The notes beneath the pieces are model-generated. The model had not been told where the DNA came from and ran no database searches. It saw only the letters and a list, made by a program, of their open reading frames with translations. The position numbers were made by a program, and so were the translations under genes. This document shows positions 39,108-50,600 of a stretch of DNA of 64,000 bases, piece by piece. Numbering within the stretch: position 1 is the first letter of the stretch; each line of letters opens with the position of its first letter. Source of the stretch: Rhodoblastus sp963727035 (GTDB lineage Bacteria > Pseudomonadota > Alphaproteobacteria > Rhizobiales > Beijerinckiaceae); contig CAVSEY010000006.1 in assembly GCA_963727035.1 (NCBI GenBank), positions 363,313 to 427,312 of the forward strand. The letters are read 5' to 3'.

Positions 39108-39440
39108 TTAGCATAGCGTCTCCCGATATCGCTCGATGAGGGGGCCAGAGTCTTTCGTCTGGCATGTTGGGGATGAGATCGTAGAGCACGCAGCCTTGCC
39201 GAAGCAGGGAACGAACGCGTCGTTTGTCGGTGCTGGTTCTCAGTTGCCGGTCCATTCCGAGACTTTCGCCAGCGGCGCCCAAGAGCGTCGCAGCATGAGG
39301 GCGAGGCGGTCTCGGCGTTGCGGATCGTCGATCCTCAGCGCGTTCATGCCCATTCCAAAGCGCAGATCCTTGCCATCTCGAAAACGACCGAAACGCACAG
39401 GATTTCTCGCCGCCGTTATCGCGCCTGACGTCAGCTACTT
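39108..39440 (-). mobile_element. degraded C-terminal remnant of an IS4-type transposase
   Basis: Reading the minus strand from about 39440 gives ITAARNPVRFGRFRDGKDLR, then FGMGMNALRIDDPQRRDRLA. After a break comes LLGAAGESLGMDRQLRTSTD and SLLRQGCVLYDLIPNMPDER, and after a further one-base shift in a run of C residues, LIERYRETLC and a stop at 39108. This order is the C-terminal region of IS4-family DDE transposases. The first break looks like a short deletion, not one base, and a stop lies upstream of the first piece, so this is a true decayed fragment and no intact element remains. Terminal repeats were not identified. Confidence 0.65.
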
Positions 39441-39502
39441 GTTATGAGTCTGGCGCCCTGGTTTCCAGAAAGGCGGCAAGTCTCGGCCATGGCGATCTCT
39501 GT

Positions 39503-39517
39503 GCGACATGATGTCGC
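39503..39517. repeat. short inverted repeat (7-bp arms)
   Basis: GCGACAT-G-ATGTCGC, a perfect 7-base palindrome with one central base, just before the larger hairpin at 39524 and upstream of the adhesin gene. Possible operator or part of the same mobile sequence. Confidence 0.5.
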
Positions 39518-39523
39518 GGCAAG

Positions 39524-39573
39524 GCGGCGAGCGCCAGATCATGCCGGCGGTTTCATGATCTGGCGCTCGCCGC
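39524..39573. repeat. perfect 20-bp inverted repeat upstream of the adhesin gene
   Basis: Arms 39524-39543 (GCGGCGAGCGCCAGATCATG) and 39554-39573 are exact reverse complements around a 10-base loop. It lies about 200 bases before the adhesin start and 80 bases beyond the IS4 remnant. It has no T tract next to it, so it is not an obvious terminator. A mobile-element end, a recombination site or a structured leader are all possible. Confidence 0.75.
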
Positions 39574-39770
39574 TGACGAGGGCTAACCCCCTCTCCCAGC
39601 CGTTTTTTTTCGCCTCGGCGTCGCCAAGGTCGTCAGACAAATCGGTCGAGTATTATTGCGTCGGCGGGAAGCATCTCCGTATCTTCCGAAGCCAGAATTG
39701 TTTGCAAATTCATCCCGTTCGAGAGCAGGATCGCGCGCGGCCGGGGAGTCCCCGTGCGCGGGAGGATGTC

Positions 39771-42700
39771 ATGACGAAATTCATTTGGTCCGGCGCTCAA
39801 GACAGCAACTGGTACAATCCGAACAATTGGGTTCCCGCGCTGGTGCCCGGATCGGGCGACACCGCCATCATCCCCGCAAGCGCCGCCAGCCAGCCGGTGA
39901 TCCCCGACAATTCGTCGGTGACCATCAGCGCGAATCTTTCGAATGCTGGCGTCATCACGGTCAATTCCACCGGCGACAATACCAATCTCATTTTCAACGG
40001 CACGGTAGTGGCCTCGGGCGGCGGGAAGATCGTCCTGAGCGACAATTCCAACAACCGGATCTACGGCGGCCAAAGCGGGAGCGTCCTCGACAACCAGGAG
40101 ACGATCCAGGGCGCGGGGCAGATTTACGCCTATTATGGCTATCTGAGCTTGTTGAACGACATGACGGGCGTGATCAACGCCAATGGTATGAATGCGCTCT
40201 CGATCAATAACATCGGCGTCACCAACGAGCATATTCTCGAATCGACCAATACGAATGCGGGCAACGGCGGCCTCTCTATTCTGAGCGTCACGATCGACAA
40301 TAGCCAGAACAGCAATGGCGGCGTGATCGAGGCGCTTGGCGCCAACAGCCATGTCGATTTGAACAACGTTCACATCATCGGCGGCACGCTGACCACCACC
40401 GGCGGTGGCGTCATCCAGACCGTCGGCAACTCCACCTATCTCGACGGCACGACGGCGGGTGCGCCGCTGACGATTTCGACCGGCAGTTCGGTCAAGATCA
40501 ACGACGGCTTGAACCTGACCGTCTCGGGCGCGATCGTCAACAACGGGACTCTGACGCTCGCCTCGGGCCAGAACGGGGTCAATTACGACAATACCGACCT
40601 GATCGTGAACGGGAACACGACGCTGAGCGGGACGGGGACGGTGACGTTGTCCGATGTCGGCGCCGGCGGTTGGACGAACCGGATCTACGGCGGCCAAAGC
40701 GGCAGCATCCTCGACAACCAGGAGACGATCCAGGGCGCGGGGCAGATTTACGCCTATTACGGCTATTTGAGCTTGTTGAACGACACGACGGGCGTGATCA
40801 ACGCCAACGGGAAGAACACCCTCTCGATCAATAACATTGGCGTCACCAACGAGAATATTCTCGAATCGACCAACACGACGGTGGGCAACGGCGGCCTCTA
40901 TATCCTGAGCGCCACGATCAACAATACGTCGAACAGCAATGGCGGCGTGATCGAGGCTCTCGGCGCCAACAGCCATGTAGATCTGAACGCCGATCACATC
41001 ATCGGCGGCACGCTGACCACCACGGGAGGCGGCGTCATCCAGACGACAGGCGGCGGGACCTATCTCGACGGCACGACGTCGGGCGCGCCGCTGACGATTT
41101 CGACCGGCAGTTCGGTGCGCATCAACGACGGCTTGAACCTGACCGTCTCGGGCGCGATCGTCAACAACGGGACTCTGACGCTCGCCTCGGGCCAGAACGG
41201 GGTCAATTACGACAATACCGACCTGATCGTGAACGGGAATACGACACTGAGCGGGACGGGGACGGTGACGTTGTCGGACGTCGGCGCCGGCGGCTGGACG
41301 AACCGGATCTACGGCGGCCAAAGCGGCAGCATCCTCGACAACCAGGAGACGATCCAGGGCGCGGGGCAGATTTACGCCTATTACGGCTATCTGAGCTTGT
41401 TGAACGACATGACGGGCGTGATCAACGCCAACGGGAAGAACACGCTCTCGATCAATTATATCGGCGTCACCAACGAGAATGTCATCGAGGCGACCAATAC
41501 GACGGTGGGCAATGGCGGCCTCTATCTCCTGAGCACCACGATCGACAATAGCCAGAACAGCAATGGCGGCGTTATCAAGGCTCTCGGCGTGAACAGCCAT
41601 GTGGATCTGAACGCCGATCACATCATCGGCGGCACGCTGACGACGACCGGCGGCGGCGTGATCCAGACGGTGGGCAGCAACACATCTCTCGACGGCACGA
41701 CGTCGGGCGCGCCGCTGACGATTTCGACCGGCAGCACGGTCAAGATCAGCGACGGCACGAACCTCTATCTGAGCAGCGTCAGCGGCGCGAACGGGACGAT
41801 CAATAACCAGGGGACGATCTGGCTCACGTCCGGCCAGGACGGCGTGCATTACGACAATACCGACCTGATCGTCGGCACTGGGTCTGGTGGAACAGTCACT
41901 CTGACCGGCGGTGGAAAAATCACTCTCGGCAACAGCGGCGCAAACCGGATTTACAGCACCAATTCGGGGACGACGCTGGACAATTTCAACAACACGATCT
42001 CGGGCGGCGGTCAGATTTACTCGTATTACGGCTATATGAACCTCGTCAACGAATCCGCGGGGACCATATACAGTAGTTCGTGGAACAATGCGCTGAATAT
42101 CAATAACATCGTCGTCACGAACAAGGGATTGATCGCGTCGATCAATATGGGCGGGCTCGTGCTCAACAGCATGACGCTGAACCAGTCCGGCAGTGGCAGC
42201 CTGCGGGCTTCCAGCGGCAATGTTTACATTGCCGGCGCCGACATCATCGGCGGCGCGCTTGCCTCGTCCGCCTATTATACGATTCAGGCGAGCGGTGGCG
42301 GGTCGACGCTCGACGGCAGCGGGGCTCTGCCTGTCACCATCACCGTCGGTTCGACCGTCCAGGTCAACGACGGCCAGAACCTGACGCTGGCGGGAACCAT
42401 AGCTAATTCCGGTACTCTGGCGCTCGTCTCAGGCCAGGACGGCGTGCATTTCGACAATACCGATCTGCTGATCTATGGCACAGTCAAGCTGACCGGAATC
42501 GGGACCGTCCAGCTGAGCGCCAGCGGCGCGAACCGGATCCTCAGCTATTGGTCCGGCTCTCTGCTCGACAACGTCAGCGAAACGATCGCGGGCGGCGGCC
42601 AGCTATACAATTATTACGGGTACATGAGTCTCACCAACGAAAGCGGCGGCACGATCGAATCGCTGATCGGAGACACGCTGACGATTGGGATGGCGATGAC

Positions 42701-45700
42701 CAACAATGGCGTGCTCGAAGCCAATGGCGGGACGCTCGATGTCCAGGGCGCCGTGGGCATCGGCTCGGGCTCGGCCGGTTCGGGCGTGGTCGCGAATGGC
42801 GGCCTGCTCCAATTCGACAGCAGCGCCCCCTTGGCCAAGGTGACCTTTGCCAGCGCCAGCGCAGGCAAGGTCATCCTGCCCTTCAGCGCGACCCCGCCGA
42901 CCTTTACCGGTTTTGGCTATGGCGACGTCATTCAGATCAACGGCGGCTACCCCAGCCAACGCCTCGCTCACGCTGCAATATGTTCCCAACAGCGGCGGAA
43001 CCTCCGGCGTGCTGACCGTCTATCAGACGGTCCTGGGCGTGACGACCGCGCTGGTCAGCTATACGTTCAGCGGCGTCTACAACACGCAGTCCTTCGCGCT
43101 GTCCAACAACGGCTCCAGCTTCACCATCTCCGGCACGGGGGATGTTTGGAATGGTTCGACCGGCGCCTGGAGCGCCGCCGCGAACTGGAGCAAGGGCGCC
43201 GCGCCCGGAACGAATGACGACGCGGCGGTCAACGCGGGCGCTCCCACGATCGCCTCGTCGATCGGAACCATCCGCTCGTTGACCGTGGGCGCTTCCGCAA
43301 CAGCCGATTTCGCCGGCGCCACGGGCAACACGATTACCTCGAACGTCTTCAACAGCGGCGCCTTCCAGCTCGACGGCGCCGCCGGCCAGGGCGGCGCCGC
43401 CGTCACGGTCGGGACGCTGTTCAACGAGCCGGGCGGCAGCGTGACCGTCGGCAATTCGACCCTCGCCGCGGCCGACGGCCTGAACGTCGCTGCGCTGCGG
43501 AATTTCGGCGCCTTTTCGGTCGTCGGCTCCGCCAGCAAGCAGGCTCTGGTCAGCGTTTCCGGCGCGGCCGGCTTTGGAACAACGGGCGCGGTCACCGGCG
43601 CTGTTTCGCTGTCCGGCTCCAGTGCAATCAAATTCACCAGCGGCCAGCTCACGACCATCGCCGCGGGCGGGTCGTTGCGCCTCAACGGCGCCTTGGCTTT
43701 CGTCGAGCTTTCCAGCACCCTTAACGCCAACAGCGCCTTGACCGGGCTCGCCAATGTCAATGGCGCGCTGTACCTCGACAATGGCGCCGTCATCGCGCCG
43801 ACCGCCACGCTCTATGACGCGGGCCAGGTCGCGATCGACGACATCGCCGGCTCAGGCGGCACGACGCTGAACCTGAGCGCACTGCGCAACGCCGGCGCGC
43901 TGAATATCGGCAATTCGACGCTTTCCGCGGCTGATCTCCTCAAGACCGGCGCCCTCTTCAACACGGGGAACATCAATCTCACCGGCGCCTCCGGCGCCCA
44001 GGCGCTGCTCAACGTAACCACGGGCGCTGCGGGCTTCGGCCAGGCCGGCGTATTGACCGGGACGGTAACCCTGTCCGGCAACAGCGCCATCAACTTCGTC
44101 AGCGGCCAGATCGGAACCATCGCGAGCGGCTCCAGCCTGCAACTGAATGGCGCCAAGGCGTTCGTCGAAGACGCCGCCTCGAACTCCAACAGCGCCTTGA
44201 CCGGCCTCACCGCGGTCTCTGGCGCTCTCAGCCTCACCAATGGCGCAGCGATCGCCACGACCTTGCCCCTTACCAACTCCGGGACGATTTACCTCGACGT
44301 GGGCGCCGGCGCGGGTGGCTCGAGCCTTTCGACGGCGGGAAAGCTGACTGACAGCGGCGTGCTGAGCGTCGGAAATTCCACCTTGTCCTCGGCCACCACA
44401 GTCACGGCGGCCCTGTTGAGCAATTCCGGCCAAATCAATCTCGCCGGCTCTCCGACCGTTCAGGCGCTGCTCAACGTCAAGGGCGCCGCTGGCTTTGGAA
44501 CGGCGGGCGTGCTGACGGGCGCGGTTTCGCTTTCCGGCGACAGCGCGATCGAATTCGCCAGCGGCTCGATTTCGACCATCGCATCGGGAGCGTCGCTCGC
44601 GCTCCAGTCGGCCAATTCCTATGTCGAGACGGGGGCCACCAACAGCAACAGCAGCTTGAAGGCTTTGGGGACTGTGGCGGGCGCTTTGACCATGAACAAT
44701 GGCGGCGCGATCTCGTCCACCAGCGCGATCGTCAACTCTGGATCGATCACGATCGACGGCAGCGGCGCCGGCGGATCGGGTCTGACCATGGCGTCCGGCC
44801 TGACCAATCAGGGAACCTTGAATTTAGGCTACGCCGGAATGGCGTCGTCCGACCTCATTTCCGCCGCGACCTTGAACAATACGGGCACGATCAACCTGAC
44901 CGGCAACGTCGAGCACAGCTCAGGCGCTGCTGAACATTTCAGGCGCCGCAGGATTTGGAACGGCGGGCGTGCTGACCGGCAATGTCGTCCTGCTCGGCGA
45001 CAGCGCGATCAAGTTCGGCAGCGGAACGATCGGAACCATCGCGTCGGGCGCGGCGCTGACTCTCGGGGCGTCCAACGCCTATATCGAGACGGGCGCCACC
45101 AACTCCAACAGCGCCTTGACCAGTCTGGCGTCAGTCGCCGGCGTGCTGAACATGGGCAATGGCGCGGCGGTTTCCACGACCAAGGCTGTCGTCAATACGG
45201 GAACAATCAACTTTGACGTCGGCGGCGTTGGCGGGTCGAGCCTGTCGACGACTTTGGGTCTGACCAACCAGGGAACGCTGTCGATCGGCAACGCCGCGAT
45301 GACGTACTCCGACGTGGTTGCGGCGGCGTCGCTGAGCAATACCGGCCTGCTGTCCCTGGCGGGCTCAACGTCCGGCGTGGCGCAGGCGCTGTTGAACATC
45401 AATGGCGCGGCGGGCTTCGGGACGGCGGGCGTGCTGACCGGCGTGGTTTCGCTCACCGGCGATTCCGCGATCAAATTCGGCAGCGGCGCGATTTCGACCA
45501 TCGCCTCGGGAGCGTCGCTCACGCTCCAGTCGGCCAATTCCTATATCGAGACGGGCGCCACCAACAGCAACAGCGCCTTGATCAATCTGGCCACAGTGTC
45601 CGGCGCGCTGACCATGAACAATGGCGCCGCGGTTTCCTCGAGCAAGGCGATCGCGAATTACGCGACGATCAATATCGATGCGACCGGGTCCGGCGGATCG

Positions 45701-47215
45701 AGCCTGTCGACGACTTTGGGTCTGAGCAACACCAAGTCTGGAACTCTGAGTCTCGGCAACGCGCTGATGACATCGTCGGATATCATCTCCGCCGCGAGCC
45801 TGTTCAATACCGGCCAGATTTCGCTGGCCGGCTCAAGCAGCGCGCAGGCCATGCTCAAGATTGGCAATGCGGCGGGATTCGGCACGGCGGGCGTTCTGTA
45901 TGGCAATGTGAATTTGGCCGCGAACAGCGCGATCCAGTTCGCCAGCGGCTCGATCACCACGATCGTGGCGGGAGCGTCGCTGAAGCTCGGCGCGGGGAAC
46001 GCCTACCTCGAAGCGGGCGCCACCAATTCCAACAGCGCCTTGAATTTGCTGTCGGTCATTTCCGGATCGCTGTCTCTCGACCAAGGCGCGGCGGTCGCCT
46101 CGACAAAGGCGATGCTCATCCAGGGAAGCGTCGCGATCGACAGTCTGTCCGGTGAGGGCGGATCGAGTCTCGCGACAACTCTTCTCCTGAACAACACAGG
46201 CGTGCTGACCCTCGGCAATTCGGGCCTATCCTCCGCGGACAGCGTTACCGCGGCTACGCTCGCCAATTCGGGCCGGATCAGCCTGACCGGCAGCGGTTCG
46301 GGCCAGGCCTTGATGAAGATCGGATCGGCCGCCGGAACCAGTGGCGCCGGCAAACTGACCGGCACGGTTTATCTTGGTTACAACAGCGCGATCCAGTTCG
46401 CCAGCGGCTCGATCACCACGATCGCGTCGGGGGCGTCGCTCGATCTCGCCGCGGGCAACGCCTACATGGAAGTCGGCGCGAGCAATTCGAACAGCGCGCT
46501 GACCGGATTGACCAGCGTGCTCGGCAAACTCCTGCTCGACCAAGGCGCGGCGGTCTCGCTGTCGTCCCTCAATGTCTCGGGCGCGATGTTTGTCGACAGC
46601 ATCGGCGGCGATGGCGGTTCGATCGCCGCGATTTCGGGCGGCCTGACCAACAGCGGCACGCTCAATATCGGCAATTCGAATCTCCAGGGGAGCGGCGCCA
46701 GCGTCTCGGCGGCTACCCTCACCAATTCCGGCGTCATCGATCTCACCGGCGGCAATGGCCGCAACGCGTCCCTGGCGGTCTCGGGAACGACGACCAACAA
46801 TGGCGCGGTCTATCTGATCTCAGACAGCGAGTCTCTCGCCGGCGCCGTGAGCGGAACGGGCACCTTCGACCTGTTCAACAATTCGACCCTGGGATTCGGC
46901 TCGTCGGTGTCGTCGGGTCAGACGGTCACCTTCGATGGCGCCGGCGCCCTGAACCTGGGTCAGGCGGGTCAATTCGCGGGAACGATCGCTGGCGGTCACG
47001 CCAGCGATTCGATCGACCTCACCAATCTGCTCTGGCAGTCGGGTGGGACCCTCAACTACACCGCCAACGGTGGTGGAACCGGCGGCACGCTGGCGGTGAC
47101 AAGCAACGGGCAGACCGTGAACCTGCTGTTGAGCGGCTCTTATACCAACAGCAGCTTCAGCATCGGCGCAGACAGCATACATACCGGCGCTGGCACGTTG
47201 ATCACCTTCGCTTGA
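39771..47215 (+). CDS. giant repeat adhesin-like surface protein, about 2,480 residues (two frameshifts)
   Basis: Starts at ATG 39771 behind GGAGGA. The protein begins TKFIWSGAQDSNWYNPNNWV with no Sec signal. It is rich in Gly, Asn, Ser and Thr, with no Cys seen, as expected for a secreted beta-solenoid. Part one (to about 42900) has five repeats of some 208 residues; part two restarts with a second GDVWNGSTGAWSAAANWSKG module and has seven repeats of about 154 residues. The end (SIDLTNLLWQSGGTLNYTAN, then LLLSGSYTNSSFSIGADS) resembles C-termini of type I-secreted repeat proteins; no autotransporter barrel is present. The frame shifts by one base near 42950 and 44912; deleting one base at each gives 2,480 residues. 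Adhesion or biofilm is inference. Confidence 0.8.
40053..42730 (+). repeat. five tandem units of about 624 bp in the adhesin gene
   Basis: Units start at the codons for NRIYGG or its variants at 40053, 40677, 41301, 41943 and 42531, so the spacing is 624, 624, 642 and 588 bases, all multiples of three. Units 1-3 are almost identical in DNA over long stretches; units 4 and 5 are diverged, and unit 5 is partial. Each unit carries LDNQETIQGAGQIYAYYGYL, a GGTLTTTGGGVIQT turn and NYDNTDLIVNG or a variant. Confidence 0.9.
43400..46560 (+). repeat. seven protein-level repeats of about 154 residues in the adhesin gene
   Basis: The anchor AAGFGTAGVLTG or a variant recurs with its central Gly at 43570, 44032, 44491, 44951, 45413, 45875 and 46334, a step of 459-462 bases. 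Each unit includes DSAIKFGSGTIGTIASGASL-like and TGATNSNSALTGL-like segments. DNA identity between units is lower than in the first repeat set, so this array is older or under diversifying change. Confidence 0.88.
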
Positions 47216-47222
47216 TCGGTGT

Positions 47223-47248
47223 CGCGGAGGCCCTTTCGGGCCTCCGCG
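47223..47248 (+). terminator. hairpin after the adhesin gene
   Basis: Eleven-base perfect stem (47223-47233 with 47238-47248, core GCGGAGGCCC) and loop TTTC, eight bases after the stop codon. There is no T run after it, so it may act as a terminator or RNA stabiliser. Confidence 0.65.
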
Positions 47249-47637
47249 CTTACGGACAAACCCGCTGTTGACTCTGACCCGCGGACACACCGATCTGGAC
47301 GCGATGAGATAGTAAACAAGAATAAAACGCTTTTGTTTAAAGCCCCCGGTAGGGGATCCGTGAATCCCTCGCCTTCAGGCGACCCGGATGCGATCCTATC
47401 TGGATGCAGGATTACAAGCGTGGCCCTCAATATTGCTGTGGAAGATTGTATCCCAGATATTGCACGCGCAACCTTTTGACAAAACACTTCGCTGAAGTTG
47501 ATTTGCGATTTCAAGTTGGCTCAAACCATTGCTGCGCTTTACGGCCTTCGGAAACCACGCAGAACGGTCCTTATACCATCGGTCCTTTTCAAGGACCGAT
47601 GGTAATATTGGATGCGAGCCGCGTTCAGGCTGCGAGT
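47249..47637. other. intergenic region between adhesin and ndvB 3' ends
   Basis: About 390 bases between convergent genes, AT-richer than the surroundings. It holds the hairpin at 47574-47604. A frame on the minus strand at 47396-47641 has no ribosome binding site and no recognisable product. Confidence 0.45.
47574..47604 (-). terminator. 14-bp perfect hairpin downstream of ndvB
   Basis: TACCATCGGTCCTT (47574-47587) and AAGGACCGATGGTA (47591-47604) are exact reverse complements with a three-base loop. It lies 33 bases past the ndvB stop on the minus strand. There is no U tract. The half-element AAGGACCG recurs immediately beyond it. Confidence 0.5.
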
Positions 47638-50600
47638 TCATCCCATTCGAATGACAACTCGATGCGTGGCGCCGTTATCGGCAAGTGGTAGCCTCAGCGG
47701 TTGCGAATTGATTTCGGCGCCATCGATGGCGGCGAAAACGACGCCACGTTCGACTCCTGCCGGATTTTCGACGCGAATCTCATAGCGCGTCGAACCATGC
47801 AGCAGAGAAAGCTCGAAGCCAGCCCACGCTTTCGGTATGCAGGGGTCGATACAGAGGCGATCACCCTCCTGACGTAATCCAAGGATGCTTTCCAGGCCGG
47901 CGCGCTGCATCCACGCGGCGGAGCCTGTGTACCAGGTCCATCCGCCGCGCCCGACATGGGGCGGCATGGAATAGACGTCGGCGGCCACGACATAAGGTTC
48001 GACCTTGTACCGGTGGACATCCGCCCGCGTGCGAGCGTGGTTGATTGGATTGAGCATTGCAAACAGGCTTAAAGCCTTATCGCCCTGGCCGAGTTTGGCG
48101 AAGGCCATCACCGACCAGAGCGCAGCGTGGGTGTATTGGCCGCCATTCTCCCGGACGCCCGGCGGATAGCCTTTGATATAGCCGGGATCGAGCGGGGTCT
48201 TATCGAACGGCGGGGCGAACAAGGTCGCCAGCCCATCCTGCGGGCGGATCAACTCGCGCTCGACCGCGGCCATCGCGCGCGCGGTCCGATCGGGCGATCC
48301 CGCGCCGGACAGCGCGGCCCACGATTGCGCGATGGAGTCGATCCGGCATTCCTCGTTCTGCCTTGAGCCAAGCGGTGTTCCATCATCGAAAAAGGCGCGC
48401 CGGTACCATTCGCCGTCCCAGGCCTCGCGCTCTAACGAAGCCTGCAAGGCCAGCGCGTGGGCGCGCCATGTTTGCGCGCGGGCGCGCTCGCCCCGCGCGT
48501 CAGCCAGCGGCGCGAAGCTTTGCAGCGTCGAATAGAGCAGCCAGCCGAGCCACACGCTCTCGCCGGCGCCCCGGGCGCCGACGCGGTTCATGCCATCGTT
48601 CCAATCGCCCGCGCCTATGAAGGGCAAACCGCGCCCGCCCTGAGCCAGGCTGTCGTCGAGCGCGCGAGCGCAATGTTCGAACAGGGTCGCGGTCTCTTCG
48701 CCAACCGTTGGAGTGAAAAAGCTATCATGCTCCGACGGCTCCAGCATCCGCCCCGTTAGGAAGGGAATCTTTTCATTGAGCGCAGCGGCGTCGCCGGAGA
48801 CCTCGATATATTGGCTGACGGTAAAGGCCAGCCAGGCGCGGTCGTCGGAAATGCGGGTGCGCACGCCCTGGCCCGAATGCGGCAGCCACCAATGCTGGAC
48901 GTCGCCTTCGACGAACTGCCGCGCGGCCGCGCGCAGGATGTGCGCGCGCGTCATCTGCGGGCGCGACGCCGAGAGCGCCATGCCGTCTTGCAACTGATCG
49001 CGAAAGCCATAGGCGCCGCTGGCTTGATAGAAAGCCGCCCGCGCCCATAGCCGGCAGGCGATGGTCTGATAGAGCAGCCAGCCGTTGAGCATGATGTCCA
49101 TGCTGCGGTCCGGCGTTTTCACTTTCACGGCGTCCAGAAGCTCGCCCCAATGGCGGCCGACCTTTGCGAAAGCCTCGTCGAGATCGGCGCTGCGGTATTG
49201 CGCGATCAAATTCCGCGCTTGCTGCGAATCGGCGGCGTCGCCAAGCAGAAAGGTAATTTGGACGCTGGCGCCCGGCGCCAGCGCCAGGCCAGATCGCATC
49301 GCCGCGCAGGGATCCAACCCCGCGCCGAGGCTGTTCGAGAAGGCGGCGCCGCTGGCCAGAGCCGCCGGCGCGCCGAGCATCCCGTTGCGTCCGATGAATT
49401 CCCTTCTGTCGCCGGTCCAGTCGGTCTGGCGACCGCTGAAATCGGCGAAAGCGACCCGCGCGCCAAAACCGCCGCTCCAGCGATTTCGCGCGAAGATCGC
49501 GCCCGATCGGGAGTCCAGCGCGGTCGTGACGAAGGGCGATCCGGCCGAGCGCGAGGGGCCGAGCGCCCATTCCACAAAAGCGGTGACGCTCAGATGACGA
49601 AAACGACCAGACAGGTTGTGCAGTTTCAGCCGCGATATCTTGATCGACGCATCGATGGGGACGAATTGCAAAAGGTCAGATTCGACGCCGTGACTCGTGT
49701 GCTGGAATCGACTGTAGCCGCGCCCGTGGCGGGCGATATAAGTCGCCGCCTCGATTCGGATCGGCAGCGCGGTCGGGCTCCATAAATCGCCGGTGTCGTC
49801 GTCGCGCAGATAGAAAGCCTCGCCCGGGCGATCGACGACGGGATCGTTGGACCAAGGCGTGAGCTGGTATTCGCGGCTGTTGAGCGACCAGGTATAGCCG
49901 CTGCCTTCCGCCGCCGCCTGGAAGCCGAAATTCTCATTGGCGATCACATTGATCCAGGGGGCCGGCGTCGCCTGGCCCGGCCCCAGCACCGTGACATATT
50001 CTTCGCCGCCCTTATCGAAACCTCCGAGCCCGTTGAAAAACTCCAGCTTTTCGGTCAGCGCCTTCGCTGGCGGCGGGCTTGGCGCGACCCCGCGCTTGGC
50101 CGGCGCCCTCGCGGCGGCGTTGGGCGGCGCTTGCGGCTCGACGATGCGATCGAGCTGCGCGAACAGCCCGCCGCGCTCGGCGAGAATGACGACTCGCGCG
50201 ACAGAGGCCAGCAGGGCCGCGGTCTCGGCGGGAATGAGATCGCTGCGAAGCACGAAAACGCCGCCCGACGATTCCTCGCCGCGAAGCTGCGGCCGCATCT
50301 GCCGGGTGCGGACCAGGGTTTGAAGCGCGACCTGAAGATCCTGGACATAGGAGGATTGGCGCTCGTTCAGAATGACCAGATCGACGGCGAGCTGTTTCAT
50401 CCGCCAATATTCATGCGCCTGCAGCAATTCGCGTGCGACGTCGAGATCGTCGGCGTCGGAAATGCGCAGCAGTACGATCGGCAGGTCGCCGGAAACGCCA
50501 AGCGACCAAAGTCCCGACTGCGCCCCCGCCCCGCGAAGGATCGTGTCGGCCGGCGGCCGCATCGTCGCGTCGGCGTAGATCACATGGCTCGCCAGGCGCT

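Noticed and set aside
39444..39770. Upstream in-frame extension of the adhesin by about 109 residues
   Set aside because: The extension covers the inverted repeat, has unlikely composition and no signal peptide, while ATG 39771 has a strong ribosome binding site.
39633..41849. 738-residue open frame antisense to the adhesin
   Set aside because: It follows the repeat periodicity of the plus-strand gene in reverse, and its Arg/Asp/Ala composition is that of an antisense shadow.
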